Source: Cumulibacter sp047975195 (GTDB taxonomy: Bacteria; Actinomycetota; Actinomycetes; Mycobacteriales; Antricoccaceae). From it: 59,616 nucleotides of DNA. Under the pieces are notes generated by a model. The model saw only the letters and a list, made by a program, of their open reading frames with translations. It did not search any database and had not been told where the DNA came from. Shown here piece by piece: positions 7,697 through 16,077 of this stretch. Each line of letters opens with the position of its first letter. The stretch's first letter is position 1. Both the position numbers and the translations under genes were made by a program. The stretch is taken from NCBI GenBank assembly GCA_047975195.1, contig JBKEDB010000074.1, forward strand, positions 1 through 59,616, given 5' to 3'.

Positions 7697-8854
7697 TCAC
7701 GGAAATGAGGTCGCTCTCGTATTTCCGCGCAGTCGCATGATCAGGATCAACACACCACCAAGGAAGATCGGCAGGACGTACGTGAGCGCGCGATACAACA
7801 ACACACCGGCCACCACGCTCTCGTCAAGAGACTCGGCGACCATCGCGGTGAACACGGCCGCGTACCCCAGTTCCAACACACCGACACCGCCGGGCGTCAG
7901 CGGCACGGACAGCAGCAACCGCGCCAAACTCCACGTCGCTAGCCCGATCAGAATGCTCATCGCCGAGTACGGCAGTCCACACGCGTACATGCACGCGATC
8001 ATCAGGGCGCCATTGCCCCAATAGGTAGCCAGGACCGAGGCGCCCAGTCGCCATCGCCGCTGCCGCACGATCTGTACCGTGTCCTCACGCCACTGCGCGA
8101 CTGCCATTTCCCACCCGGACGCCTGCAGCTTCCCGGACAACCACGCCGATTTCGCAACGATCGCGGTGCCGGTGCGCGCCACCCAACGGCACACGGCGGC
8201 GCTACTGACCATCACCAGCAGTACCGCGGCGATGACCAACGCGACCACCGCGGCGATGAGCGCTAGTGTCCTCATATCGCGGGCATCCGGTGATTGCGAC
8301 GCGAGGAGAAAGATGATCAACCCGACGGAGGGCATCACCAGCACACAGGCTGTCACCGAGAACGCGGAGGCCGCATACGACCGTGCGTAGGTCGCGGGCT
8401 CGACACCGAACGGGCGCAGGAACACCGCGCGCGAGGCAATCGCCCCGCCCGGCACGATCGCCCCAATAGCCGACGACATCGGCTGGGTTATGACAGCTGG
8501 GCCGAACCGCAGACCCTCGAGTGCAGCCGCAAGTTGTAGCCCGGTTACCGCAATCAGCAGGAGACCGCTGACGATCAGCGTGATCGCTGCCGCGACACTC
8601 ATCGATCTGATGGCATCCCAGATGTCCTCATAACTGGCGATACTCGGCAGCACCACAAAGAACACCAGGTACAAAATGACGATCGTGGCCACGATCGATG
8701 CGAACCGCATCCAGGCGCTCTTCGTGTCGCTCGGCGTCTCGGCGCCCTCGAGTTCGAAACCAGTGGCGGACTCGATCAGCGGCTCAGAATCGCGGTGCTC
8801 CTCCGACGCATTCGGGTCGCCCCCCGGCGCTCGGAACGTCGAGTCCACACTCAT
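7697..8854 (-). CDS. flippase-like / LPG-synthase-type integral membrane protein
   Basis: The 385-residue protein has a hydrophilic N-terminal tail of about 45 residues followed by roughly seven to eight membrane segments. Near the C-terminus, LSVPLTPGGVGVLELGYAAVF is the signature of the flippase-like family (TIGR00374, the membrane half of lysyl-phosphatidylglycerol synthase). Such proteins move or modify lipid-linked molecules; the substrate is not visible here. The ATG is preceded by GAGGGGCG. It is the first gene of an operon with the patatin and acyltransferase genes, which supports a lipid role. Confidence 0.8.
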   Translation of the reverse strand: MSVDSTFRAPGGDPNASEEHRDSEPLIESATGFELEGAETPSDTKSAWMRFASIVATIVILYLVFFVVLPSIASYEDIWDAIRSMSVAAAITLIVSGLLLIAVTGLQLAAALEGLRFGPAVITQPMSSAIGAIVPGGAIASRAVFLRPFGVEPATYARSYAASAFSVTACVLVMPSVGLIIFLLASQSPDARDMRTLALIAAVVALVIAAVLLVMVSSAAVCRWVARTGTAIVAKSAWLSGKLQASGWEMAVAQWREDTVQIVRQRRWRLGASVLATYWGNGALMIACMYACGLPYSAMSILIGLATWSLARLLLSVPLTPGGVGVLELGYAAVFTAMVAESLDESVVAGVLLYRALTYVLPIFLGGVLILIMRLRGNTRATSFP

Positions 8855-8979
8855 CGCCCCTCACGACGCCGGGGCAGCCAGGTTGACCAGGCAGCCCGCC
8901 ACAAAGTGGGCCAAACATAGCACCCGGATCCGAAGAAGATTCCAATTGTGTACGGACGAAGATCCGGATCGCCTCGCTC

Positions 8980-8999
8980 GTGTGCCAACCTTCGCACAC
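8980..8999 (-). terminator. short hairpin downstream of aroG
   Basis: GTGTGC (8980-8985) and GCACAC (8994-8999) form a perfect 6-bp stem with an 8-nt loop, 48 nt beyond the aroG stop on the minus strand. No U-run follows, so this is a weak terminator candidate. The rest of 8855-9046 holds the flippase promoter side and a 7-bp inverted repeat (CCGGATC at 8924, GATCCGG at 8961). Confidence 0.3.
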
Positions 9000-9046
9000 C
9001 CACACCCACGCCCACCCTCCGGCGCAGGAGCCCTCCCGTCGCAGGT

Positions 9047-10393
9047 CTAGTCGCGGAGCATCTCGGCGACCAGGAAGGCCAATTCCAAGGATTGAGTGGT
9101 GTTCAGGCGCGGATCGCACGCCGTCTCATAGCGGCCGGCAAGGTCGGCGTCCGAAAGATCCTCGGCGCCGCCGAGGCATTCGGTGACCGGCTCGCCGGTG
9201 AGTTCGACGTGAATGCCACCGGGATGCGTGCCCAGTCCGCGGTGAACCTCGAAGAAACCCATGACTTCGTCCAGGATGCGGTCGAAGTGCCGGGTCTTGT
9301 AGCCGTTGGAAGACTCGTGCGTATTGCCATGCATCGGATCGCACTGCCACACGACCTTGCGACCCTCTTCGGTGATCTTGTGCACCAGCGGCGGCAACGC
9401 GTCGCGCACGTTCCCGTTGCCCATGCGTGTGATCAGAGTCAGTCGCCCTGGCGTATTGCGCGGGTTCAACTTGTCCACGAGAGCGATCACGTCGTCCGCG
9501 CTGGCGCCCGGCCCAATCTTGACGCCGATCGGGTTCGCGATGCGGGAAAAATACTCCACGTGCGCGCCGTCGAGTTGTCGGGTTCGCTCACCGATCCACA
9601 CCAGGTGCCCGGACAGCGCATATGGAAGCGCGTCGCCTTCCACGCGGGTCAGGGCCTGTTCATAGTCCAAGATCAGCGCCTCGTGCGAGGAGTACAGATC
9701 GACCCGACGCAGCGCATCGTCGTCCACCCCGCACGCAGCCATAAAGCCCAGCGCGCGGTCGATTTCGGTAGCGATCTGCTCGAATCGTTCTCCCGCCGGG
9801 GAGTTCCGCACGAAGTCTCGATTCCAGTCGTGCACTGCGGTCAGATCGGCCAGTCCCCCATTGGCATAGGCGCGAATCATGTTCATCGCGGCCGCCGAGT
9901 TGGCGTACGCACGCAGCAGCCGACCGGCGTCCGCTTCGCGGGCGCGTTCGTCTGCATCAATCGAATTGACCATGTCTCCGCGGTAACTGAGCAGGCCGAG
10001 TGAATCGCGATCGGACGAGCGCGGTTTCGCATACTGCCCCGCCATCCGGCCGATCTTGACCACCGGAGTTCCGGCGCCGTACGTAAGCACGACGGCCATC
10101 TGCAGCAGCGTGCGGGTGGTGTCGCGCAGGTGCGGCTCAGTGTTGTTGTCGAAGGTTTCCGCGCAGTCGCCTCCTTGCAGGAGGAACGCGCGCCCTTCAC
10201 ACACCTCGGCCAGAGTCGCTGTGAGTTGGTCAACCTCCGCCGGAGCAACGATGGGCGGCACCGACTCCAGGGTGTGAAGCGTCTGCTGCAGGAGGTTCTG
10301 ATCGGCCCAGACCGGCTGCTGCAGGATAGGCAGCGAACGCCATGCCTGCTCAAGATCGGCGAGTGGTGCGGACTGCTCGGTGCGTGCTGACAC
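9047..10393 (-). CDS. aroG: 3-deoxy-7-phosphoheptulonate synthase, class II (DAHP synthase)
   Basis: The 448-residue protein is full length for class II (plant-type) DAHP synthase, which condenses phosphoenolpyruvate with erythrose 4-phosphate as the first step of aromatic biosynthesis. Diagnostic stretches are FLLQGGDCAETF, VKIGRMAGQYAKPRS, YSSHEALILDYEQALTR, GPLAD-type IKIGP region (VKIGPGASADDVI), RMGNGNVRDALPPLV and WQCDPMHGNT. The start is GTG at 10393 with GAAGGAAG upstream. It follows the Rv2179c-like RNase gene, the same pairing as Rv2178c-Rv2179c of M. tuberculosis as I recall it. trpD, another aromatic gene, lies 14 kb away in the same cluster. Confidence 0.97.
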   Translation of the reverse strand: MSARTEQSAPLADLEQAWRSLPILQQPVWADQNLLQQTLHTLESVPPIVAPAEVDQLTATLAEVCEGRAFLLQGGDCAETFDNNTEPHLRDTTRTLLQMAVVLTYGAGTPVVKIGRMAGQYAKPRSSDRDSLGLLSYRGDMVNSIDADERAREADAGRLLRAYANSAAAMNMIRAYANGGLADLTAVHDWNRDFVRNSPAGERFEQIATEIDRALGFMAACGVDDDALRRVDLYSSHEALILDYEQALTRVEGDALPYALSGHLVWIGERTRQLDGAHVEYFSRIANPIGVKIGPGASADDVIALVDKLNPRNTPGRLTLITRMGNGNVRDALPPLVHKITEEGRKVVWQCDPMHGNTHESSNGYKTRHFDRILDEVMGFFEVHRGLGTHPGGIHVELTGEPVTECLGGAEDLSDADLAGRYETACDPRLNTTQSLELAFLVAEMLRD

Positions 10394-10450
10394 GGGTCGG
10401 ACTTCCTTCGCTCGGAGCGGGCCGCTCGATTCTATGCCCGCCTACACCGA

Positions 10451-10927
10451 CTACTCGCCGTGGATCAACCGCCACCGCATCAAGTTCTGTCGCGCATCCA
10501 CCAACGCGTCGTGCGCATTCGCCTCAGCAGGCGGCAGTTTCGGGGACCCCCGGTCCTCCCAGCGCTGTTTGAGTTCGTGGGTGAACCGCGGGATCTGTTT
10601 GGGCAGGCGCGTCATATCGCCCCACAATTGGCACAGCGCAACGTGGTCGTACGCCGCCACCCAGGCCCACAATTCGATCGACTCGCCAGGACCCAGCAAG
10701 AACTCGAGCACCTCATCGCGGATCGTCGAACGGCTGCGCCACAGTTTGTTCGACGGCGACGGCAACTGATCCAGCACATTGCGGCGTACCCACGCGCCGG
10801 CTTTCGACGGGTCATGCTCAGCGGAGATGGCGTAATACTCGCGACCGGTCTCGTCGACGATGCCGATCGACACCAAATCGATGCCGACGCCGTCCTCGAT
10901 GAACTCGGTGTCGTAGAAGAAGCGCAC
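10451..10927 (-). CDS. 3'-5' exoribonuclease, Rv2179c-type (DEDD family)
   Basis: The 158-residue protein begins MRFFYDTEF, giving the first metal ligands Asp6 and Glu8, followed by VSIGIVD. Asp94 in AAYDHVALCQL and His139/Asp144 in NAHDALVDARQN complete a DEDDh active site. This is the layout of the mycobacterial RNase AS (Rv2179c), a 3'-5' exoribonuclease acting on adenylate-containing RNA; poly(A) preference here is by homology only. The GTG start at 10927 has no Shine-Dalgarno but TAGGTT lies 6 nt upstream, so it is probably leaderless. It is divergent from glpK and leads into aroG. Confidence 0.88.
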   Translation of the reverse strand: MRFFYDTEFIEDGVGIDLVSIGIVDETGREYYAISAEHDPSKAGAWVRRNVLDQLPSPSNKLWRSRSTIRDEVLEFLLGPGESIELWAWVAAYDHVALCQLWGDMTRLPKQIPRFTHELKQRWEDRGSPKLPPAEANAHDALVDARQNLMRWRLIHGE

Positions 10928-10933
10928 GAACCG

Positions 10934-10939
10934 AACCTA
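10934..10939 (-). promoter_or_regulatory. -10 hexamer of a probable leaderless promoter (RNase AS-like gene)
   Basis: Minus-strand TAGGTT ends 6 nt before the GTG start at 10927 and no Shine-Dalgarno is present. Confidence 0.5.
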
Positions 10940-10972
10940 GTCGATGCACGTTTCACCGCGAGGCGGACCGCA

Positions 10973-10978
10973 TAGCAT
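10973..10978 (+). promoter_or_regulatory. -10 hexamer of a probable leaderless promoter (glpK)
   Basis: TAGCAT ends 6 nt before the ATG at 10985. This supports 10985 as the start rather than the out-of-frame ATG at 10981. A TTTCAC at 10951 could be a weak -35. Confidence 0.5.
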
Positions 10979-10984
10979 CGATGA

Positions 10985-12460
10985 ATGTCCGTTCTCGCCA
11001 TTGACGCCGGCACGACCGGCGTCACCGCCCTGGTCATCGATGAACACGGCGCGGTGACCGCGCGCGGCTACCGCGAATTCCCGCAACTCTTCCCTCGACC
11101 TGGCTGGGTTGAGCACGATCCGGAGTCGATCTGGGGAGCGATGCTCGCGGCCTGTCGCGCTGCCCTGGACACAGCCGAGCAGCCACCGGAAAGTATCGGG
11201 ATAACCAACCAGCGTGAAACTGTCGTGCTGTGGGACCGGGCTACCTTCGCCTCGCCACGGCCAGCGATCGTCTGGCAGGACCGTCGCAGCGCGGCCATCT
11301 GCACCGAACTACGCGACGCGGGACATGAAGCGCGCGTGCGCGAACTGACCGGGTTGCGCCTCGATCCCTACTTCTCAGCCACAAAACTGATGTGGATCGC
11401 GCGGAACGAGCCCGAGGTATGGGCGGGCGTGACCTCCGGTCGGTACGCCGTGGGCACCGTTGACTCGTACCTGATCGCCCGGATGACCGGCGGGCTGCAC
11501 GTCACCGATGTGACGAATGCGTGCCGCACGTTGTTGTACGACACGTTCGCCGGGCAGTGGAGCAATGAACTGTGCGACCTGTTCGGCGTACCTCGCGCCG
11601 CACTGCCGGAGGTCACCACATCGTCCGGCCGCGTCGCAACGACGTCCGTGCTCAGCGGAGATGGCAGTGCGTTACCGATCGCCGGAATCGCCGGCGATCA
11701 ACAAGCCGCGCTATTCGGTCAAGCATGTTTCACTCCTGGGTCGGTCAAGTGCACCTACGGCACTGGGTCGTTCATCCTTGCGAACACCGGAAACGTTCCG
11801 GTGCGCAGCGGATCCGGGCTGCTGACCACGCTGGCGTGGGACCTCGGCGATGGCCCGACGTACGCCCTCGAAGGCTCTATCTTCGTCACCGGCGCTGCCG
11901 TTCAGTGGCTGCGCGACGGGCTCGGCATCATCGGTAACGCCGCGGAGTCCGAAGCGTTGGCGCGCTCGGTGCCCGATAGCGGGTCCGTCGTGTTCGTACC
12001 CGCTCTGACCGGTCTCGGCGCCCCGGACTGGGATCCGCTGGCCCGCGGCACCATCCTCGGCCTGACCCGCGGTACGACCCGGGCCCATCTGTGCCGGGCA
12101 ACTCTTGACGCGATCGCGTTCGAAGTGCGCGACGTCATCGATCTGATGACCGGCGAGGCCGGACTCACCCTGACCAGCGTGTCGGTCGATGGCGGCGCCA
12201 GCGAGAACGATCTGTTATGCCAGTTGCAAGCCGATCAACTTGGCTCCGTGGTGCGTCGCCCGCAAGTCACCGACACCACAGCCGCTGGTGCGGGGTTCCT
12301 AGCCGGGTTGGCGACCGGGGTGTGGGGATCCATGGCGGAGATCTCCGCAGCCTGGCGCGAGGATCGCGCCTTCGAGCCGGTCCGAGACGTACGAGATGAC
12401 GGCCGCCACGAACGATGGCGGGACGCCGTGCGCCGCAGCCTGGCCTGGGCCGAGGATTAA
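10985..12460 (+). CDS. glpK: glycerol kinase, FGGY family
   Basis: The 491-residue protein has the FGGY-kinase fold: N-terminal phosphate loop LAIDAGTTGVTALVID, the glycerol-site sequence GITNQRETVVLWDR, WQDRRSA, then GIAGDQQAALFGQ and KCTYGTGSFILANTG. The C-terminal signature SVDGGASENDLLCQLQADQLG precedes a final TAAGAGFLAGLATGVW. It phosphorylates glycerol to sn-glycerol 3-phosphate. No glpF or glpD is adjacent. It converges on plsC, whose last four bases it overlaps; plsC uses acylated glycerol 3-phosphate, so the adjacency is metabolically sensible. Another FGGY sugar substrate is possible but the glycerol motifs fit well. Confidence 0.9.
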   Translation: MSVLAIDAGTTGVTALVIDEHGAVTARGYREFPQLFPRPGWVEHDPESIWGAMLAACRAALDTAEQPPESIGITNQRETVVLWDRATFASPRPAIVWQDRRSAAICTELRDAGHEARVRELTGLRLDPYFSATKLMWIARNEPEVWAGVTSGRYAVGTVDSYLIARMTGGLHVTDVTNACRTLLYDTFAGQWSNELCDLFGVPRAALPEVTTSSGRVATTSVLSGDGSALPIAGIAGDQQAALFGQACFTPGSVKCTYGTGSFILANTGNVPVRSGSGLLTTLAWDLGDGPTYALEGSIFVTGAAVQWLRDGLGIIGNAAESEALARSVPDSGSVVFVPALTGLGAPDWDPLARGTILGLTRGTTRAHLCRATLDAIAFEVRDVIDLMTGEAGLTLTSVSVDGGASENDLLCQLQADQLGSVVRRPQVTDTTAAGAGFLAGLATGVWGSMAEISAAWREDRAFEPVRDVRDDGRHERWRDAVRRSLAWAED

Positions 12461-13224
12461 GGCTTCTCTACGTCCTCAAGGCGGCGCTGCGGCGCCCTGG
12501 AGGAGGCGGCGATGTCACGCACAACCTGCTCGGCGGAATGCCCGGTCTTATCCATGACCGTCTTGACCTTCGCCGCGTAGATGTCGACGTATTCCTGCTC
12601 GCCGAGCCGCTTGAGTTCAAGCATGATTCGGTCGGTGATCTGGCGTTCGGCGGACGCGTTACCGGACTTGTCGTGCAGGTCGGTGAAATCCAGCGGTTCG
12701 CCGAAACAGACCTGCACGTGGCCACGGCGCCACATTTTCGACCCGACGGGGTTAACTTCGTCCGTGCCGACCATCGCCACCGGGATCACCGGGACCTGTG
12801 CCTCGAGCGCCATTCGCGCCACACCGGTCTTACCCCGATAGAGGCGACCGTCCGGCGAACGTGTGCCCTCCGGATAAATACCCACCAGGTCGCCCTCGGC
12901 CAGCAAACGTTTGCAGGTGATCAGAGCGGCGTTCGCTGCTGAGCCGCTAGAGCGGTCGATCGGAACCTGACCCGCTGCGGAGAAGAAGAACTTCATCGCC
13001 TTGCCCTTCAACCCACCGGTGGTGAAGTACTCCTGCTTGGCCGGGAAAGTCACGCGACGACGAATCATCAACGGCATATAGAACGAGTCCGCGACCGCCA
13101 GATGGTTGGACGCGATAATCGCTCCGCCACGCTTCGGAATGTGCTCGGCACCAGTGACCTTCGGACGCCCGAAAAACCGCAGCAGCGGACCCATCACGAT
13201 GAACTTCATCAACCAGTAGAACAA
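12457..13224 (-). CDS. plsC: 1-acyl-sn-glycerol-3-phosphate acyltransferase
   Basis: A 255-residue acyltransferase with the catalytic NH41LAVAD46 (HX4D) motif, YPEGTRSPDG (117-126) and VIPVAMVGTDEV, as in PlsC. It acylates lysophosphatidic acid to phosphatidic acid at the membrane. The start is an unusual TTG at 13224, supported by GGAAGGG 8 nt upstream and by alignment with the remembered start of Rv2182c (short aromatic N-terminus followed by KY/KF...MGPL). ATG at 13209 is the alternative. The C-terminal tail (HSAEQVVRDIAASSRAPQRR) is polar. It converges with glpK with a 4-nt overlap. Confidence 0.88.
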   Translation of the reverse strand: MFYWLMKFIVMGPLLRFFGRPKVTGAEHIPKRGGAIIASNHLAVADSFYMPLMIRRRVTFPAKQEYFTTGGLKGKAMKFFFSAAGQVPIDRSSGSAANAALITCKRLLAEGDLVGIYPEGTRSPDGRLYRGKTGVARMALEAQVPVIPVAMVGTDEVNPVGSKMWRRGHVQVCFGEPLDFTDLHDKSGNASAERQITDRIMLELKRLGEQEYVDIYAAKVKTVMDKTGHSAEQVVRDIAASSRAPQRRLEDVEKP

Positions 13225-13372
13225 GCGCGCAACCCTTCCGATGGTGCCCGGTCAAGCCGCCGAAGCGGTGACGCCGTGACCAAACTCCGGCAACGTGCAC
13301 TGACTCTAAGGCATCATGGTGGCCAGGAATTCCGCGCTCGCCGAGCGGACCTCACCAATGGCGGAGAGATTC

Positions 13373-14185
13373 GTGACATCCCAGCAAACACCTGTGACAC
13401 CGATGCCCGGCGCCGAGCCCATCGAGACCTTGGCCGATACCGGTGAGGGCCGCCGGGTCGGTGTGCTGCTCGCCCACGGATTCACCGGCACGCCGCAGGC
13501 TATGCGAGGGTGGGCGACGGAACTGCAACGGTCTGGATGGTCGGTCAGTGTGCCGCTACTGCCGGGACACGGCACTACCTGGCGAGATATGAACACGACC
13601 GGGTGGCGCGACTGGTACGGCGCGCTCGAGGATGCGTTGGCGCGGCTGAATGAGCACTGTGAACAGGTCGTGATCGCCGGGCTCTCGATGGGCGGAACGC
13701 TCGCCATCCGCTTGACCCAGCAATACGGCCCCGACGGCCCCGCGTCGCTCGGCGACCGATTACTCGGCACGATGCTGATCAACCCCTCCCTGTCGACCGA
13801 ACGCCGCGATGCCTTCCTGCTGCCTGTTGCACAGCGGTTGATCGGCTCGTTCCCCGGGATTTCGAACGACATCGCTAAACCTGGCGTGCGCGAGTTGGCC
13901 TACACCCGACTGCCATTGCGCGCGGCGTACTCCCTACAAGAGCTATGGGGCATCACCAGCAGCGATCTGGGCATGGTGTCGACGCCCCTAGTGCTGTACC
14001 AGAGCGCGACCGATCACATCGTCGAACCGGCGTCGGCGCGGATCTTGCTGTCCGGAGTCGCCAGTACCGATGTCAGCCATCACATTCTGCCGCGTTCATT
14101 CCACGTCGCCACGCTGGATTACGACGCGCAGTACATCTTCGATACGTCGCGGCGGTGGATTTCTGATCGGCTCGGTCCGACATGA
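13373..14185 (+). CDS. alpha/beta-hydrolase, carboxylesterase/monoacylglycerol-lipase type
   Basis: From the GTG at 13373 (GGAGAG just upstream) the protein has 270 residues beginning VTSQQTPVTPMPGAEP, which resembles the short MPGAEP starts of homologues I remember. Upstream in-frame ATGs at 13316 and 13358 are less likely. It has the oxyanion HGFTG (about 35-39), nucleophile elbow GLSMGG (Ser105), an Asp in SATDHIVEP (about 222) and His in PRSFHVATLDYD (about 252). These are the serine esterase triad. The neighbouring acyltransferases suggest a lipid ester substrate. It overlaps the next gene by 4 nt (ATGA). Confidence 0.85.
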   Translation: MTSQQTPVTPMPGAEPIETLADTGEGRRVGVLLAHGFTGTPQAMRGWATELQRSGWSVSVPLLPGHGTTWRDMNTTGWRDWYGALEDALARLNEHCEQVVIAGLSMGGTLAIRLTQQYGPDGPASLGDRLLGTMLINPSLSTERRDAFLLPVAQRLIGSFPGISNDIAKPGVRELAYTRLPLRAAYSLQELWGITSSDLGMVSTPLVLYQSATDHIVEPASARILLSGVASTDVSHHILPRSFHVATLDYDAQYIFDTSRRWISDRLGPT

Positions 14186-14871
14186 GCACGCTGGAAGAGC
14201 CCGAAGGACGGCCCGACCGCCACAACGGGCTGATCGCCGCGTCCTACACCCGGCTGCGCAGCATCCAACGCCACGAGACTGAGTCGCTGCTCGCGGCGAT
14301 GTCCGATGCCCGGATTGCCTGCTACGTCGCCCGGTCCGACTCTCCGGACACTCGAGAGGTGTACGTAGACGGGGACAAGGTGTCGTACGCCGCCGCCGTC
14401 GCCGACGAGGCGCACCGCGAGTACGGCGCGCGCAGAGTAACCCTCGATCCGCAGGAGGTTGACGCGCGGTTCGCCGAAATCATCGGAACGCTCGATGGCC
14501 CGTCGCACGTGCCGGACCGCCCGGAACCGGACGTGGCGGCGCGGGAAGCCTCACCGGAGGCACCCGACGGACCGTCGAGCGGCTGGCGCGAGGCGGACGG
14601 CGATTGGCTCGCCGAAATCGAAGACGACGAGGACGAGGGTTACGAACCGCCACCTCCCCCACCGATGCCCAAACCCACCAGCAAGGTGGTCATCGGCATC
14701 GTGCTGTTGATCGCCGGGTGCATCGCGCTTTTCTCACCGACTGTGCTGCCGATTTCTTTCACTCTGTCGGTAGTGATCGGCGTGGTGCTCATTGGCGGCG
14801 GGGTCGGGTACCTACTGATGCAATTGCGCGACCGTCCGGATGATCCCTTCGACGACGGGGCTCGCGTCTAG
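14182..14871 (+). CDS. actinobacterial protein with C-terminal membrane hairpin, unknown function
   Basis: This 229-residue protein has a soluble N-terminal part (about 1-115), an acidic, Pro-rich linker (DDEDEGYEPPPPPPMPKP, about 150-168) and two hydrophobic helices near the C-terminus (about 171-190 and 195-213) followed by an acidic tail. The last part may be a DUF308-like pair of helices, but I cannot confirm that by reading. The start overlaps the esterase stop by 4 nt, so the two are translationally coupled. No catalytic residues are apparent. Confidence 0.75.
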   Translation: MSTLEEPEGRPDRHNGLIAASYTRLRSIQRHETESLLAAMSDARIACYVARSDSPDTREVYVDGDKVSYAAAVADEAHREYGARRVTLDPQEVDARFAEIIGTLDGPSHVPDRPEPDVAAREASPEAPDGPSSGWREADGDWLAEIEDDEDEGYEPPPPPPMPKPTSKVVIGIVLLIAGCIALFSPTVLPISFTLSVVIGVVLIGGGVGYLLMQLRDRPDDPFDDGARV

Positions 14872-14941
14872 CGGCCTGCACTATCCAAGCAGGGGTTTGT
14901 GTGACCCTCCCTGACGGCATCCGCTCGGGCGCCCTGCCGCC

Positions 14942-15904
14942 CTATACGGATGTGCCGGTGCCTCGAAAGCGGGCTAGGTCGGCCGCCCCGACGATGCCGG
15001 CATTCGCCCCCATCGTCGCTGCGACAATATCGGGGTGTGAGCGGTGACCGCGGCCGGCGAAGACCTGCCCGAACCGAGCGCGCGCGGGCGCCAAAAATAG
15101 CTCGCCGACCTCCGCCACCCCGCCCGCGATAACCACCACGGACGGGTCGAGGATCGCCGCTATGTCGGCGATCCCTTGTCCGAGCCAACGACCTGCCTCG
15201 GTGACGAGGTCGACCGCGGCAAGATCACCGGCCGCCGCAGCGGCAGACACATCCGCACCGGTGAGTAGTTGGGCGCCGGATCCGACCAGTTCCGCCAGCC
15301 GACCGATCGTTCCCGGCGAGGTCTCGATGAGTTCGCGTGCATCCCGGGCAAGCGCACTCCCGCTGGCGTACTGCTCCCAACAACCACGATTGCCGCAGGC
15401 GCATCGGCGACCGTCCGGCACTACCCGCAGGTGGCCCCATTCGCCGGCCATGCCGAATGCGCCACGGAATAGCGTGCCGTCCACCACGATCCCGCCGCCC
15501 AGGCCCGTACCGACCGTCACGCACAACACAACTCGGTGCCCGTGCGCCGCGCCGAAGCGATACTCGGCCCAGGCCGCTGCATTTGCGTCGTTCTCCAGCC
15601 AGACCGGCACGTCCAGACGTTCGGCCAGCCGGCGCCCGAGCGCCAGGTCACGCCACGCGAGATGCGGGGCATAGCGCACGAGATCGCGCTCTGCGTCGAT
15701 CCACCCGGCGGCACCGATCCCCACCGCGGTGAGCGATCGACCGGCGCGTACCGTCTCGACCAACCCCACGATCTGAGACTCGATCGCCTCGCCGTCATTC
15801 ATCGGGGTCGCGACAATCCGCGGGACGTCGTACGTCCCATCGCCTTCGACCACGGCGGCAGAAATCTTGGTGCCACCGACGTCCACCCCGACGATGCAAC
15901 TCAC
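14942..15904 (-). CDS. glkA: ROK-family glucokinase
   Basis: The 320-residue protein starts GVDVGGTKISAAVVE (phosphate loop, 6-20), then has WLENDANAAA (catalytic Asp about 106), GTGLGGGIVVDG and GEWGHLRV (about 154-161). The ROK zinc motif is C168-x-C170-x4-C175 in RRCACGNRGCWE. ROK kinases of this kind phosphorylate glucose; related proteins act on N-acetyl amino sugars. The GTG start overlaps the upstream 58-residue gene by 4 nt (GTGA). As I recall, Streptomyces glkA sits in the same neighbourhood (SRPBCC protein, fatty-acid CoA ligase, GT4, DAHP synthase), which supports a glucokinase assignment. Confidence 0.85.
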   Translation of the reverse strand: MSCIVGVDVGGTKISAAVVEGDGTYDVPRIVATPMNDGEAIESQIVGLVETVRAGRSLTAVGIGAAGWIDAERDLVRYAPHLAWRDLALGRRLAERLDVPVWLENDANAAAWAEYRFGAAHGHRVVLCVTVGTGLGGGIVVDGTLFRGAFGMAGEWGHLRVVPDGRRCACGNRGCWEQYASGSALARDARELIETSPGTIGRLAELVGSGAQLLTGADVSAAAAAGDLAAVDLVTEAGRWLGQGIADIAAILDPSVVVIAGGVAEVGELFLAPARARFGQVFAGRGHRSHPDIVAATMGANAGIVGAADLARFRGTGTSV

Positions 15905-16077
15905 GAAAACTCGATGCGCTGAATGTCCGGTTCCGCTCGCGCGGCGTGATCGGTTCCGCCGAGGTATTCGCCGACGGTACGTAACACGCTGCCGGGCGCG
16001 TTCGGATCTTGAGCGCGTATCGCGAGCGCCAGCAACTTCAGCTCTTCGGCCAGCGGGCCAACCTCGTCCTCATTCAC
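15901..16077 (-). CDS. 58-residue conserved-looking small protein
   Basis: From GTG at 16077 the frame gives 58 residues (VNEDEVGPLAEELKLL...QRIEFS), mostly predicted helix in the first half with EELKLLALAIRAQ. Its start overlaps the end of the ArsA-like gene by 8 nt and its TGA overlaps the glkA GTG by 4 nt. It is therefore an in-line member of a tightly packed operon, which is the main reason to believe it. No motif is recognisable. A longer reading from 16125 would lie inside the upstream gene and is less likely. Confidence 0.65.
   Translation of the reverse strand: MNEDEVGPLAEELKLLALAIRAQDPNAPGSVLRTVGEYLGGTDHAARAEPDIQRIEFS

Noticed and set aside
8924..8970. Inverted repeats around GATCCGGATC
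   Set aside because: Short (7-10 bp), rich in common GATC/CCGG words and not placed near a start codon; could be chance.
8948..10003. 351-codon plus-strand open frame
   Set aside because: Antisense to aroG, which is a clear full-length enzyme; no ribosome-binding site or motif.
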